Assembly: GCF_029961155.1 (NCBI RefSeq)
Contig: NZ_JASBRH010000015.1
Location: 32,385-96,384 of the forward strand
DNA length: 64,000 nucleotides
Reading direction: 5' to 3'
Source: Pontibacterium granulatum
GTDB lineage: Bacteria; Pseudomonadota; Gammaproteobacteria; Pseudomonadales; Balneatricaceae
Under the pieces are notes generated by a model. The model searched no databases. It had not been told where the DNA came from and was given only the letters and a program-made list of their open reading frames with translations. Of the stretch, positions 26,086 through 34,425 are shown one piece after another. Each line of letters starts with the position of its first letter. Within the stretch, counting starts at the first letter, position 1. A program made the translations under genes and the position numbers.

Positions 26086-26802
26086 TTACTGCCTTAGGGC
26101 CTGTTTGCCATTATCTGGCTTGGCGCTTTGAGGCTTACTCCCCTGAACGTACAGGCGCGCCACATCTACAACCATCAGGTCACGCAGCACATTGCGCCCA
26201 ATCAAAACCTCATATTTCAGGTGGCTTCGGTCCGCTAAGGTAAATTCGCCGATATAAGCGATTTCACCGATCTTAACGCCGAGCTTCACAACCGGACGCT
26301 TATTACTTTCGCTTGCTGCCGCCTGACGAATGTTGACGAAGCGCTCCAACCGTTGCGAGATTGTGCGACCGTCGGCGAGTTTGAACCGAACCCAGCGCTT
26401 ACCGTTACGCTCAAACTCGGCAATATCTGTTGCCCCCAGCGATGATGTCGCTGCACCTGTATCCATGCGCGCTTTGGCGATGAGCTGCTCATTTCCCAAA
26501 TCAATAACGGCCCACTCAACTGCGCCCACAATGGTCTTGTTCCGTAGAGATTCACGAATTTTGGGACAATCTGGAGGTGCCGTTTTGCGGGTAAGTATCA
26601 GCGCTTCACGGGACTCTGCCTCCCGCTCAATCGCTTTGGTGGTGTTTTCCTGGGCGGTGATCAGCTCTTCAATCCGCACTAGAGATTCGCGGCACTGCTG
26701 ATCAGCCGATTGTGCCAGTTTTATGGTGTCACGCTGTAAACGCTCTGTTGCTATGCATCCTTCAAGCAAGAGTATCGCGAGCAGCATTATTAATGCTCTC
26801 AT
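26086..26802 (-). CDS. Retropepsin-like aspartic peptidase lipoprotein
   Basis: Start ATG 26802 has GGAG seven bases upstream. The 238-aa product has a lipoprotein signal (MRALIMLLAILLLEGC, lipobox LEGC, so acylated at Cys16), then a helical coiled region (about 25-75), then a retropepsin fold: the catalytic Asp in ARMDTGAATSSLGA near residue 125 and a second conserved strand VLIGRNVLRDL near 207. This matches the family once called 'ATP-dependent zinc protease' (RimK-associated), now regarded as single-domain aspartic peptidases. It is the first gene of the operon with the inactive transglutaminase and the ATP-grasp ligase. Substrate unknown; periplasmic location follows from the lipobox (Glu at +(-1), no +2 Asp retention signal visible). 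Confidence 0.85.
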   Translation of the reverse strand: MRALIMLLAILLLEGCIATERLQRDTIKLAQSADQQCRESLVRIEELITAQENTTKAIEREAESREALILTRKTAPPDCPKIRESLRNKTIVGAVEWAVIDLGNEQLIAKARMDTGAATSSLGATDIAEFERNGKRWVRFKLADGRTISQRLERFVNIRQAAASESNKRPVVKLGVKIGEIAYIGEFTLADRSHLKYEVLIGRNVLRDLMVVDVARLYVQGSKPQSAKPDNGKQALRQ

Positions 26803-27068
26803 CGTATAACTCCGTCGATAGATCGGATTGCCGAGCGACACCTGAAAGACTGCGGCGCACTCAGGGCTTAGGTTAAGCCTTGTATTGAAGGATAGTTCAA
26901 CATACCTCCAGCGTTAATCTCACCATACGCTTTAACAATGACGCTTCCTCCTCTTAACGAGGGTCCACCTGACGTAGCCAGCTTCATACGGTATGCCAAC
27001 AGGTGCAGGCGCACGGGTATGATCGATCTACAGAACGCCGAAGCTGTAAGCTCGTTCCAGGTTGTCTG

Positions 27069-27794
27069 TTAACCGTATGCTTCCAGCACCATCTGACTAA
27101 AAAGCACCACACAAAACCCGACTACCGCGCCTAATGGGGGAGCCCAATGCTTCTTCAAACGGGACTGAGGTGCAATGTCCTGAAACACCAGATAAAGAAT
27201 GCCACCGGATGAAAACAGCATAATCAGGCCAAGTACGTAGCGGTGTTCGCCCAGAAAGAAGTATCCGCTCAGGCCCGCAATCGGACCTAAAGCGACCAGG
27301 CTTTTCATGATCGCCATGGTTTTCACCGGGCTGCAATACTGGGCGTAAAGCTCGCGATACGCGTTAAATCCCTCCGGTATATTCTGCAATCCCACCAGCA
27401 CAGCCAATAACGCAGCAACCGGTGATCCCAACGCCATGAGCCCTCCCAACGCTACGGCTTCTGGCACGTAATCCAGTACCATCCCCATCAACTGGGGCGA
27501 CTCACGCCTACGCAGGCCCAAAACCCTTTCAATCACAAAAAACGCTATGCCACCCATAAGCAGTACGGGAATTGCCATCATGGAACCGTTCAAGCTCTCA
27601 ATACCTTCGGGCACAAGCACAAATGCCACCGCACCCAATAGAATTCCTCCCCCCAAGGCAATCGTGAAATGCCTGAACTCTTTGTCCAACCAGTTTGGCA
27701 GAATCCGCTCGAAACTCGCCAGATACCCTCCAAGTGGTATACAGGCCCCTGCTATCGTTGTAAGCAGCACAATAAAAAGTAGATCGAGTATCAC
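27069..27794 (-). CDS. ZIP family divalent metal transporter
   Basis: A 241-aa eight-helix membrane protein of the ZIP/GufA type, importing zinc or another divalent metal. Conserved polar helix residues are present: FVLVPEGIESL (helix 2 region, His replaced by Val-Pro-Glu), DYVPEAVALGG and GLQNIPEGFNAY (helix 4/5 metal-site motifs with Pro-Glu). Helix 4/5 have E rather than the usual H at some positions. It is monocistronic. Substrate is not determined. Confidence 0.85.
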   Translation of the reverse strand: MILDLLFIVLLTTIAGACIPLGGYLASFERILPNWLDKEFRHFTIALGGGILLGAVAFVLVPEGIESLNGSMMAIPVLLMGGIAFFVIERVLGLRRRESPQLMGMVLDYVPEAVALGGLMALGSPVAALLAVLVGLQNIPEGFNAYRELYAQYCSPVKTMAIMKSLVALGPIAGLSGYFFLGEHRYVLGLIMLFSSGGILYLVFQDIAPQSRLKKHWAPPLGAVVGFCVVLFSQMVLEAYG

Positions 27795-27895
27795 CCTGAT
27801 ATGCCTCGCAAAACATGCTTGTGTAACACCAACATTACACCGCCAGACCAGCTATGTGTATCAAGGACGATACATTGGCGCCATCCGCGCGAGAT

Positions 27896-27920
27896 AAAAA
27901 AAGGAGGCCGAAGCCTCCTT
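27896..27920 (-). terminator. Rho-independent terminator on the minus strand
   Basis: AAGGAGGC-TTCG-GCCTCCTT stem read on the minus strand, followed by seven T. No annotated gene reads into it from the right except the possible 39-aa ORF at 28124-28243, which suggests a short transcript between 27.9 and 28.3 kb. Confidence 0.75.
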
Positions 27921-28123
27921 AAAACGCGGTAACGTTATTCAGTACCACTGATGGAAGACACTAACCGAGGGTCTGCGGTTTTTGTGCCTCTATACAGGTG
28001 TGATGACAAAGCAAGTCCTGCGGGCCGGGCCGACGGAGGCGCCGGACGCCCCTAATTGTCTTAGTCGGTGCCTCAGCCAGCACCGGTTGCAGGATTTTTT
28101 GATTCAGACCTCCAGCACAACAC

Positions 28124-28243
28124 CTATCTGCGCAACGTGTTGTTTGATCGAAGGCTGAACGAAAAGGAATCGAACAGATTGACCAGACCTGCCGGATGGG
28201 CGACAGCTGAACTCGGCGCTGTCGATACGTCGATGTAAGTCAT
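28124..28243 (-). CDS. Possible small protein gene (39 aa) divergent from a LysR gene
   Basis: An ATG-initiated frame of 39 codons, MTYIDVSTAPSSAVAHPAG at the start, ending ...LRSNNTLRR. No clear ribosome site precedes it. Support comes from context: a strong minus-strand terminator follows 200 bp downstream, with no other gene in between, and the ORF is divergent from a LysR gene, an arrangement often used for small proteins controlled by their neighbour. Low-complexity Ser/Ala composition. It may be spurious. Confidence 0.3.
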   Translation of the reverse strand: MTYIDVSTAPSSAVAHPAGLVNLFDSFSFSLRSNNTLRR

Positions 28244-28465
28244 AGCATTATTGTTATTCTGTGTCGTCTTTTGTGTGAGAGCCGTGCGTTACAGAGCCGG
28301 TAAAGCACGTCCCAACAACCTCACGGGCATACAAATACCCCCGAAAAGTCATTGAGGACACCCAATGTAGAGAATCAAAACAACGATAGAAAGAATATAT
28401 TATCTACCAACTCCATCAAATTTACTGATAACCTAAAACCAAATCATGATGGAGCCAACACACCT

Positions 28466-29362
28466 ATGCGTCTGGATATTGAAGCACTGCGGGTATTAGA
28501 CGTTGTTATACAAGAGGGCAGCTTCGCCAAAGCCGCCAACCGTCTGCACAAGGCACAATCAGCAATCAGTTACCAGATCAAAAAACTGGAAGACCAGTTG
28601 GACGTTACCATTTTCGACCGTAGCAGCTACCGCGCAGAACTGACCCCTAAAGGGAAAGCACTGTGGATAGAGGGCAAGCGTCTGTTGGAACAGGCAGCCC
28701 GTATCGAGAAGCTGGCGGACCATTACTCCGAGGGCTGGGAGCCCAACTTCGACTTAGTGATCGATGCATCATTGCCGATGGAACCGGTCATGAAAGCGAT
28801 GAAAGTGCTGGTTGATCGGGAGATACCCACGAAAATACAGGTCAAGGTCGAAGCGATGCGTGGCGTACAAAAGCGTTTCGAGCAGGATCAGGCTCACATG
28901 ATGCTGGTGAAGGATTACCAACCCGTTCCGCACCTAAAAGCAGTGCCACTGCCACAGATCACCTTTGTCCTGGTCGCCGCCCGGGAGCATGCACTGGCCA
29001 GTCTGGGTAACATCAACCTGAACCATCTGCTGGAGCATGTAGAGCTAACCATCCACGACTCCAGCGAAACATCTACGGATCGACTGGACGAACACCAGTT
29101 TGGCGGGGACCGCGTGTTTTACATGCATGGCTTTATGAGTAAAAAAGCGGGTTTGATGATGGGGCTGGGGTTTGGTTGGATGCCTGATTTCCTGATTGCC
29201 GGCGAACTGGCTGCTGGCACCCTGGTAGAGTTGGATTATGAGGGTGGCTCACGTTCCTCGTTTATGCCACTGCTCGTCTACCCCACCGACCAGCCGCTGG
29301 GCAAAGCCGGTGAACTGATTCTGAATCAACTTCTGACCGAGTTTTCTGCATTCGCCGAATAA
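28466..29362 (+). CDS. LysR family transcriptional regulator
   Basis: Start set at ATG 28466 (MRLDIEALRVLD), where the LTTR HTH begins; the frame can be extended to TTG 28352, giving an unusual 38-residue leader, and GGAG lies 11 bases before 28466. The 298-aa product has the HTH (about residues 5-60, including VVIQEGSFAKAANRLHKAQSAISYQ split) and an effector domain. The gene stands between a GGDEF-EAL gene and the small minus-strand transcript region. Regulated target not evident; the small ORF 28124-28243 or the ZIP gene are candidates. Confidence 0.85.
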   Translation: MRLDIEALRVLDVVIQEGSFAKAANRLHKAQSAISYQIKKLEDQLDVTIFDRSSYRAELTPKGKALWIEGKRLLEQAARIEKLADHYSEGWEPNFDLVIDASLPMEPVMKAMKVLVDREIPTKIQVKVEAMRGVQKRFEQDQAHMMLVKDYQPVPHLKAVPLPQITFVLVAAREHALASLGNINLNHLLEHVELTIHDSSETSTDRLDEHQFGGDRVFYMHGFMSKKAGLMMGLGFGWMPDFLIAGELAAGTLVELDYEGGSRSSFMPLLVYPTDQPLGKAGELILNQLLTEFSAFAE

Positions 29363-29381
29363 CCGATTAACGACGAAGTAG

Positions 29382-31133
29382 TCAGTGGCTTACCAACTCG
29401 AGTTGCTTACCAAGTAACGCAGCCATTTCATCCATCGGGATAGGGGTGCTGTAGTAGAACCCCTGTCCGATATCACACCCTTCACGGCGCAAGAAATCGG
29501 CCTGTTCAACCGTCTCGATACCCTCACCAACGACCGTGAGCTTCATACTTCGCGCTAGTGCAATGATGGCCCGTGCGATTTCCATATCATTCTGGCTTTC
29601 AGGAATATCCTGAACAAATGAGCGATCTATCTTTAACTTATTGATCGGCAACTGTTTAAGGTAACTCAGGGAGGAGTACCCAGTCCCAAAATCATCAATC
29701 GAAATCTCAATACCCGCGTCCATAAACCGCTTTAATATTCGGGATGCGGCCACCGGATCATGCATCAGTGTCCCTTCTGTGATCTCGAGTTCCAGGTGCT
29801 GCGCGGCAATCCCAAACTCCTCCAATACGCCAAATACCTGATCGTCCAGATGCTCATAGCGCAACTGTTTACTGGAGAGATTGATATTCACCGCCAAGCG
29901 TTCCAGATCCACACCCTCATCCTGCCAGGCACGCAATGTTTTACAGGCGCGGCGTAATACCCACTCTCCTATTGGGACAATCAGACCACTTTCCTCGGCA
30001 AGGGGTATAAACGCTTCCGGACATAGTAAACCTTGCTGCGGATGACGCCAGCGAATCAAGGCCTCCACACCGACTATCGAGCCGTTGTTCAGATCAAACT
30101 GAGGCTGATAAAACAGCTCAAACTGATCCTCTTCCAACGCCTTTCTCAGCTCGGAGGCAAACATCATGCGCCTCAAGACCTCGGCAGTCATATCCTCAGT
30201 GTAAAACTCAACAGTATTTCGACCTTCGCGCTTAGCCCTATACATCGCTGCGTCGGCGTGTTTCAGAAGCGTTTCCGGATCTTGCCCGTCCTGAGCAAAA
30301 AGACTCACACCAATTGAACAGGAGATGTACAACTGATGATGATCAACGACAAAGGGTTCCTCCATCGCACACCGAATTTTGCATGCTACATCGGCGATTT
30401 CCTGCACGTCTTCGAGGCCATTTATTACGGCGACAAATTCATCCCCTCCGATACGTGAAATCGTATCGTCATGCCTCACTGATGCTTGTAACCGCCTTGC
30501 CGCTATTTCCAGTACGCTGTCCCCAGCCGCGTGCCCTAGCGAATCATTGATCTGCTTAAAGCGGTCCAGATCGATAAACAGGACTGCCAGCGTGTTATCT
30601 GCACGTTCCGCTTTATAGATCTCTTGCTGTATGCGATCAAGGAGCAGCTCTCTATTAGGCAATCCCGTCAGAGTGTCATGATGAGCAAGATGGCGAAAGT
30701 GCTCCTGAGTCTGTCGCAACTCCTCCTCCACACGCTGACGCTCGAGCACCTCTTTACTCAACCGCTTTAGCTGCTGTTTCTGATCGTACTGTTCTTTAAC
30801 CAACTGCGGCATCCACTGCCTTAACAGCAGAAGCAACACCGTTACTGCGACAACGATATTAACCAGTTTTGGTATAAAAACGATGGAAGGAATCGCCAGC
30901 ATCTTGCCAATATCAGTCGGTAAGAAGCCAGCCTGCGCACCTCGAAACACACCAAAGTACAGACTCTCAAAGACAGTGCGCAATGCATCCAGTGCCAGCA
31001 CACCCAGTAGCACCTTCATCGCTGTCGTAGTTTCACCCTGACGACGAATCCGCAGATACAGAAAGATAATAAACGACCAGAGAACCACCAGCACAAAATA
31101 GGAAACTGGTGTCGCTATCTTGAAGAAACTCAC
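29382..31133 (-). CDS. Membrane GGDEF-EAL c-di-GMP turnover protein
   Basis: A 583-aa protein. Three or so hydrophobic helices (about residues 8-30, 40-58, 90-110) are followed by a coiled coil (about 115-145) and a GGDEF domain (about 155-320) with RIGGDEF intact and an RHDD I-site five residues before it. The EAL domain (about 335-575) has EALIRW, a conserved NINLSSKQL, EITEGTLM, DDFGTGYSSLSYLKQLP and GEGIETVEQ, so both activities are plausible. The protein is convergent with the LysR gene. Bifunctionality or dominance of one activity cannot be told from sequence. Confidence 0.93.
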   Translation of the reverse strand: MSFFKIATPVSYFVLVVLWSFIIFLYLRIRRQGETTTAMKVLLGVLALDALRTVFESLYFGVFRGAQAGFLPTDIGKMLAIPSIVFIPKLVNIVVAVTVLLLLLRQWMPQLVKEQYDQKQQLKRLSKEVLERQRVEEELRQTQEHFRHLAHHDTLTGLPNRELLLDRIQQEIYKAERADNTLAVLFIDLDRFKQINDSLGHAAGDSVLEIAARRLQASVRHDDTISRIGGDEFVAVINGLEDVQEIADVACKIRCAMEEPFVVDHHQLYISCSIGVSLFAQDGQDPETLLKHADAAMYRAKREGRNTVEFYTEDMTAEVLRRMMFASELRKALEEDQFELFYQPQFDLNNGSIVGVEALIRWRHPQQGLLCPEAFIPLAEESGLIVPIGEWVLRRACKTLRAWQDEGVDLERLAVNINLSSKQLRYEHLDDQVFGVLEEFGIAAQHLELEITEGTLMHDPVAASRILKRFMDAGIEISIDDFGTGYSSLSYLKQLPINKLKIDRSFVQDIPESQNDMEIARAIIALARSMKLTVVGEGIETVEQADFLRREGCDIGQGFYYSTPIPMDEMAALLGKQLELVSH

Positions 31134-31610
31134 TCAATACACCCAGTACAACAGCTTAAGGATTGTCTCCCTCCTTGGGAATCAGATGGAGAATTGCTGA
31201 TCTAAAGAAGTTAGAGAAGACCTTAAACCGGAAGCCTGAGTTAAACAATCATTACTAGGTAGAAGGTCGGAATTTGTAGCAAAGATATGACCCAAATCTT
31301 GATTCAAGGCCTCACGGTGTGGCTCTGGATAAATGATCGCTTGCTGAAACAACATACATTTCAAACAAACGTGTAGAGAGCAATAGGTACATACCAGCAC
31401 TCACCATCCCTTTGAAAACTATAAAGCGATCATGCAGCGGCAACAGTCAATCACATTATTAGATCATCTTGATGCAATTATTATTCTTTTTATTGTTGGG
31501 ATTTCTCATAACAATGACAAATATCAAGAACGCGGGGACGCACAGCAAAGGCTAAGCCAGCAGATTCGTCCCAGCAGATAACAATAACTGATCAAGAATG
31601 GGACACGACT
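31134..31610. other. Gene-free region upstream of hppD
   Basis: About 480 bp with no supported gene. The last 100 bases before hppD are AT-rich and likely hold its promoter. I did not find a TyrR-type box by eye. Confidence 0.6.
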
Positions 31611-32651
31611 ATGAACAACTCACATAACCCACTGGGCCTTCGCGGTATCGAGTTCACGGAGTTTTGCAGCCCTGATACCGGGTTTATGGATGATGTGTTC
31701 AAGGCATTTGGTTTCTCCAAGCTGAAGTCATTCAAGGGCAAGGACATCACTTATTACAACCAGAACGACATCCACTTTCTGCTGAACAACGAGAAGGCGG
31801 GCTTCTCTGCGGCATTTGCTAAATCCCACGGCCCTGCAATCAGCTCCATGGGCTGGCGTGTAGACGATGCCGAACAGGCACTGGCAATTGCGATCGATCG
31901 TGGCGCAAAAGCGGTTGACGACGCCAGCAAGGATCTGCCTTATCCAGCGATCTACGGCATTGGCGACAGCCTGATCTACTTTATCGACAAGTTCGGTGCT
32001 CATGGCAGCATCTACGAAGCTGACTTCGAAGATCTGGCTGATCAGGTACTGGTGGAAGACAAAGGTTTCATCAACATCGACCATCTGACCAACAACGTCT
32101 ACAAAGGCACCATGCAGACTTGGGCCGACTTCTACAAAAACGTGTTTGGTTTCTCGGAAGTACGTTACTTCGATATCAAGGGTCAGAAAACCGCCCTGCT
32201 GTCTTACGCTTTGCAGTCGCCATGCGGCACCTTCTGTATCCCGATCAACGAAGGTAAAGACGACAACAACAACCAGATCGACGAATACCTGGATATGTAC
32301 AACGGCCCGGGCGTACAGCACATCGCGTTCCGCTCCGACAACCTGCTGGACTCCCTGGATAAACTGGACCGTTCTGTGATTGACACACTGGATATCCACG
32401 ACGATTACTACGACGAAGTGTTCAACCGTGTACCGCACGTGATTGAAGACCACGATCGTATTCACAATCACCAGGTTCTGGTGGACGGTGACGACTCTGG
32501 CTACCTGCTGCAGATCTTCACCAAGAACCTGTTTGGTCCGATCTTCATCGAACTGATTCAGCGTAAGAACAACCAGGGCTTTGGCGAAGGCAACTTCCAG
32601 GCACTGTTCGACTCCATCGAGCGTGATCAGGAACGCCGCGGCGTAATCTGA
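31611..32651 (+). CDS. hppD: 4-hydroxyphenylpyruvate dioxygenase
   Basis: Converts 4-hydroxyphenylpyruvate to homogentisate, the aerobic step of tyrosine and phenylalanine degradation. The 346-aa protein has two VOC half-barrels; the iron ligands are visible as H158 (NIDHLTNNV), H237 (GVQHIAF) and E314 (FIELIQR). Length and spacing match bacterial HppD (about 350-360 aa). Downstream on the same strand, 170 bp away, is an amino-acid dehydrogenase and then an NSS symporter, giving a tyrosine-use set. Confidence 0.96.
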   Translation: MNNSHNPLGLRGIEFTEFCSPDTGFMDDVFKAFGFSKLKSFKGKDITYYNQNDIHFLLNNEKAGFSAAFAKSHGPAISSMGWRVDDAEQALAIAIDRGAKAVDDASKDLPYPAIYGIGDSLIYFIDKFGAHGSIYEADFEDLADQVLVEDKGFINIDHLTNNVYKGTMQTWADFYKNVFGFSEVRYFDIKGQKTALLSYALQSPCGTFCIPINEGKDDNNNQIDEYLDMYNGPGVQHIAFRSDNLLDSLDKLDRSVIDTLDIHDDYYDEVFNRVPHVIEDHDRIHNHQVLVDGDDSGYLLQIFTKNLFGPIFIELIQRKNNQGFGEGNFQALFDSIERDQERRGVI

Positions 32652-32821
32652 GTTCTTTGAAACAGGCCGGGACCGTTACGGCCCGTCTGGCTTCCAGCCA
32701 CATATTAAAAGAATTCCCGACAGGTACGGTGCCGGCGTTAAACCGGAACTTCAGGCTTCGCCGTGCCTGAGCGGGAGCTTATTGCCATCTTGTAACACCC
32801 AACGAAAAGCAGAATAACAAC

Positions 32822-34057
32822 ATGAAAATGAAAGAACTCCTCCAGAACTACGAAAACACTCCACCAGAAGTTGTGTTCGAGTGGAACGATTCCGAAACCG
32901 AAGCCCAGGGCTGGGTAGTGATCAACTCCCTGCGCGGCGGTGCTGCTGGCGGTGGTACCCGTATGCGTAAAGGCCTGGACCGCCACGAGGTGGAATCCCT
33001 GGCGAAAACCATGGAGGTAAAGTTCACCGTTTCCGGTCCAGCAATCGGCGGTGCTAAGTCCGGTATCAACTTCGACCCAGCCGATCCGCGCAAACACGGT
33101 GTCCTGAAGCGCTGGTACGCGGCGGTCGCACCACTGCTAAAAGCCTATTACGGCACCGGCGGTGATCTGAACGTAGACGAGGTTCATGAAGTGATCCCGA
33201 TTACCGAAAGCCTGGGTCTGTGGCATCCACAGGAAGGCGTGGTGAACGGTCACTTCAAACCGACCACCAGCGAACAGATCCAGAAAGTGGGTCAATTGCG
33301 CATGGGCGTGTCCAAGATCGTAGAAGACAGCCACTATACCCCGGACTCCGGCCGCAAATACAAAGTGGCTGACTTGATCACCGGTTGGGGTGTCGCGGAG
33401 TCTGTCGTGAAGTACTACGACATCTACGGCGGTGACGTACAAAACAAACGCGTCATCGTGCAGGGCTGGGGTAACGTGGGCTCTGCTGCAGCCTACTACT
33501 TGGCGCAAGCCGGTGCAAAAGTGGTGGGTATTATCGACCGTAACGGCGGTCTGATCGATGTAGAAGGGATGACTGCTGAACAGGTAACCGACCTGTTTAT
33601 GAACAAGCAGCACAACACTCTGACCGCGGACAGCATGCTGACATTCGAGGAAGTAAACGACCGCATCTGGGATCTGGAAGCCGACATCTTCCTGCCATGT
33701 GCAGCGTCCCGTCTGATTACTCAGGACCAGATCAGCCGCCTGATCAAGGGTGGCCTGGAAGTGGTGTCCAGCGGTGCCAACGTACCATTCAACGACCCGG
33801 AAATTTTCTACGGCCCGATCTACGAGTACGCCGATCAGAACTGCGCGGTACTCCCGGATTTCATAGCCAACTGTGGTATGGCCCGTGCTTTCGCCTTCCT
33901 GATGGAGAGCGAGATCGAAATCTCCGACCGCGCCATCTTCAATGACGTGTCCGAGACCATTCAGCGCGCCCTGCTCCAGTGTCACAACCGCTCCCGTGCA
34001 ACCACTCAGGTTGCGCAGACCGCATTTGAGATCTCTCTGGAGCAGCTGACGGATTAA
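32822..34057 (+). CDS. Glu/Leu/Phe/Val dehydrogenase family enzyme
   Basis: NAD(P)-dependent oxidative deamination of an amino acid. The 411-aa protein has the dimerisation/substrate half (GGAKSGINFDP with the conserved Lys79, and GTGGDLNVDE near 111-120) and a Rossmann NAD half (GWGNVGSAAAYYLAQAGAK near 215). The substrate-pocket residues differ from typical glutamate dehydrogenase (GGAKSG instead of GGAKGG), so leucine, valine or an aromatic amino acid are all possible. Between hppD and an NSS symporter, an aromatic substrate such as Phe or Tyr is attractive (inference from context). A terminator follows 15 bp after the stop. Confidence 0.88.
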   Translation: MKMKELLQNYENTPPEVVFEWNDSETEAQGWVVINSLRGGAAGGGTRMRKGLDRHEVESLAKTMEVKFTVSGPAIGGAKSGINFDPADPRKHGVLKRWYAAVAPLLKAYYGTGGDLNVDEVHEVIPITESLGLWHPQEGVVNGHFKPTTSEQIQKVGQLRMGVSKIVEDSHYTPDSGRKYKVADLITGWGVAESVVKYYDIYGGDVQNKRVIVQGWGNVGSAAAYYLAQAGAKVVGIIDRNGGLIDVEGMTAEQVTDLFMNKQHNTLTADSMLTFEEVNDRIWDLEADIFLPCAASRLITQDQISRLIKGGLEVVSSGANVPFNDPEIFYGPIYEYADQNCAVLPDFIANCGMARAFAFLMESEIEISDRAIFNDVSETIQRALLQCHNRSRATTQVAQTAFEISLEQLTD

Positions 34058-34071
34058 TCCTTCGACGCTTT

Positions 34072-34101
34072 GCGCCGGTGTTTATCCCCGGCGCTTTTTT
34101 A
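34072..34101 (+). terminator. Rho-independent terminator after the dehydrogenase
   Basis: GCGCCGG ... CCGGCGC stem with a nine-base loop, then six T. Classic plus-strand terminator 15 bp after the stop codon, so the NSS symporter gene probably has its own promoter. Confidence 0.85.
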
Positions 34102-34125
34102 TGCGTGTTTCGAGCACAAAGTATG

Positions 34126-34330
34126 TCGCCCTCGGAGAGGGCTGCTACAGGGTGATGTCTTTTGTAGCAGCGGTCTCCGACCGCGGCAAATTTGTGCAAT
34201 CAAACGGTGAGGGATGCCGCTCTCAGAGCGGGCTGCTACAGGGGCATGTGTTGTAGCAGCGAGCTCTGACCGCGACACATTCCCACAATCAAACCGTGAA
34301 GGATGCCGTCCTCTAAGCGGAATGACACAT
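34126..34330. repeat. REP-like repeats, about two and a half units
   Basis: Two ~90-bp units and a third partial unit. Each holds a (C)CTC(G/T)(G/A)AG(A/C)G(G)GCTGCTAC half and, inverted, GTAGCAGCG(G/A)(T/G)CTC(C/T)GACCGCG, so each forms a long stem-loop. The CCTCTGAGCGGGCTGCTAC half is found again at about 42819 and 43003 inside the 186-bp tandem repeat, so it is a dispersed chromosomal repeat. Confidence 0.7.
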
Positions 34331-34425
34331 AAAAAATCCCAAAGCAATTACGTCCAATACAAGAAATAAAAAAAACCGGAGTATCCCACTCCGTTAATAG
34401 CAGAATAATAATAAGGAACGCTTCT

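Noticed and set aside
31182..31400. 72-codon minus-strand frame upstream of the GGDEF-EAL gene
   Set aside because: No ribosome site, Cys-rich odd composition; likely chance.
31728..32471. 247-codon minus-strand frame opposite hppD
   Set aside because: Val-rich shadow of hppD, not a gene.
33137..33985. 282-codon minus-strand frame opposite the amino-acid dehydrogenase
   Set aside because: Shadow of a high-GC third-position gene; no domain recognised.
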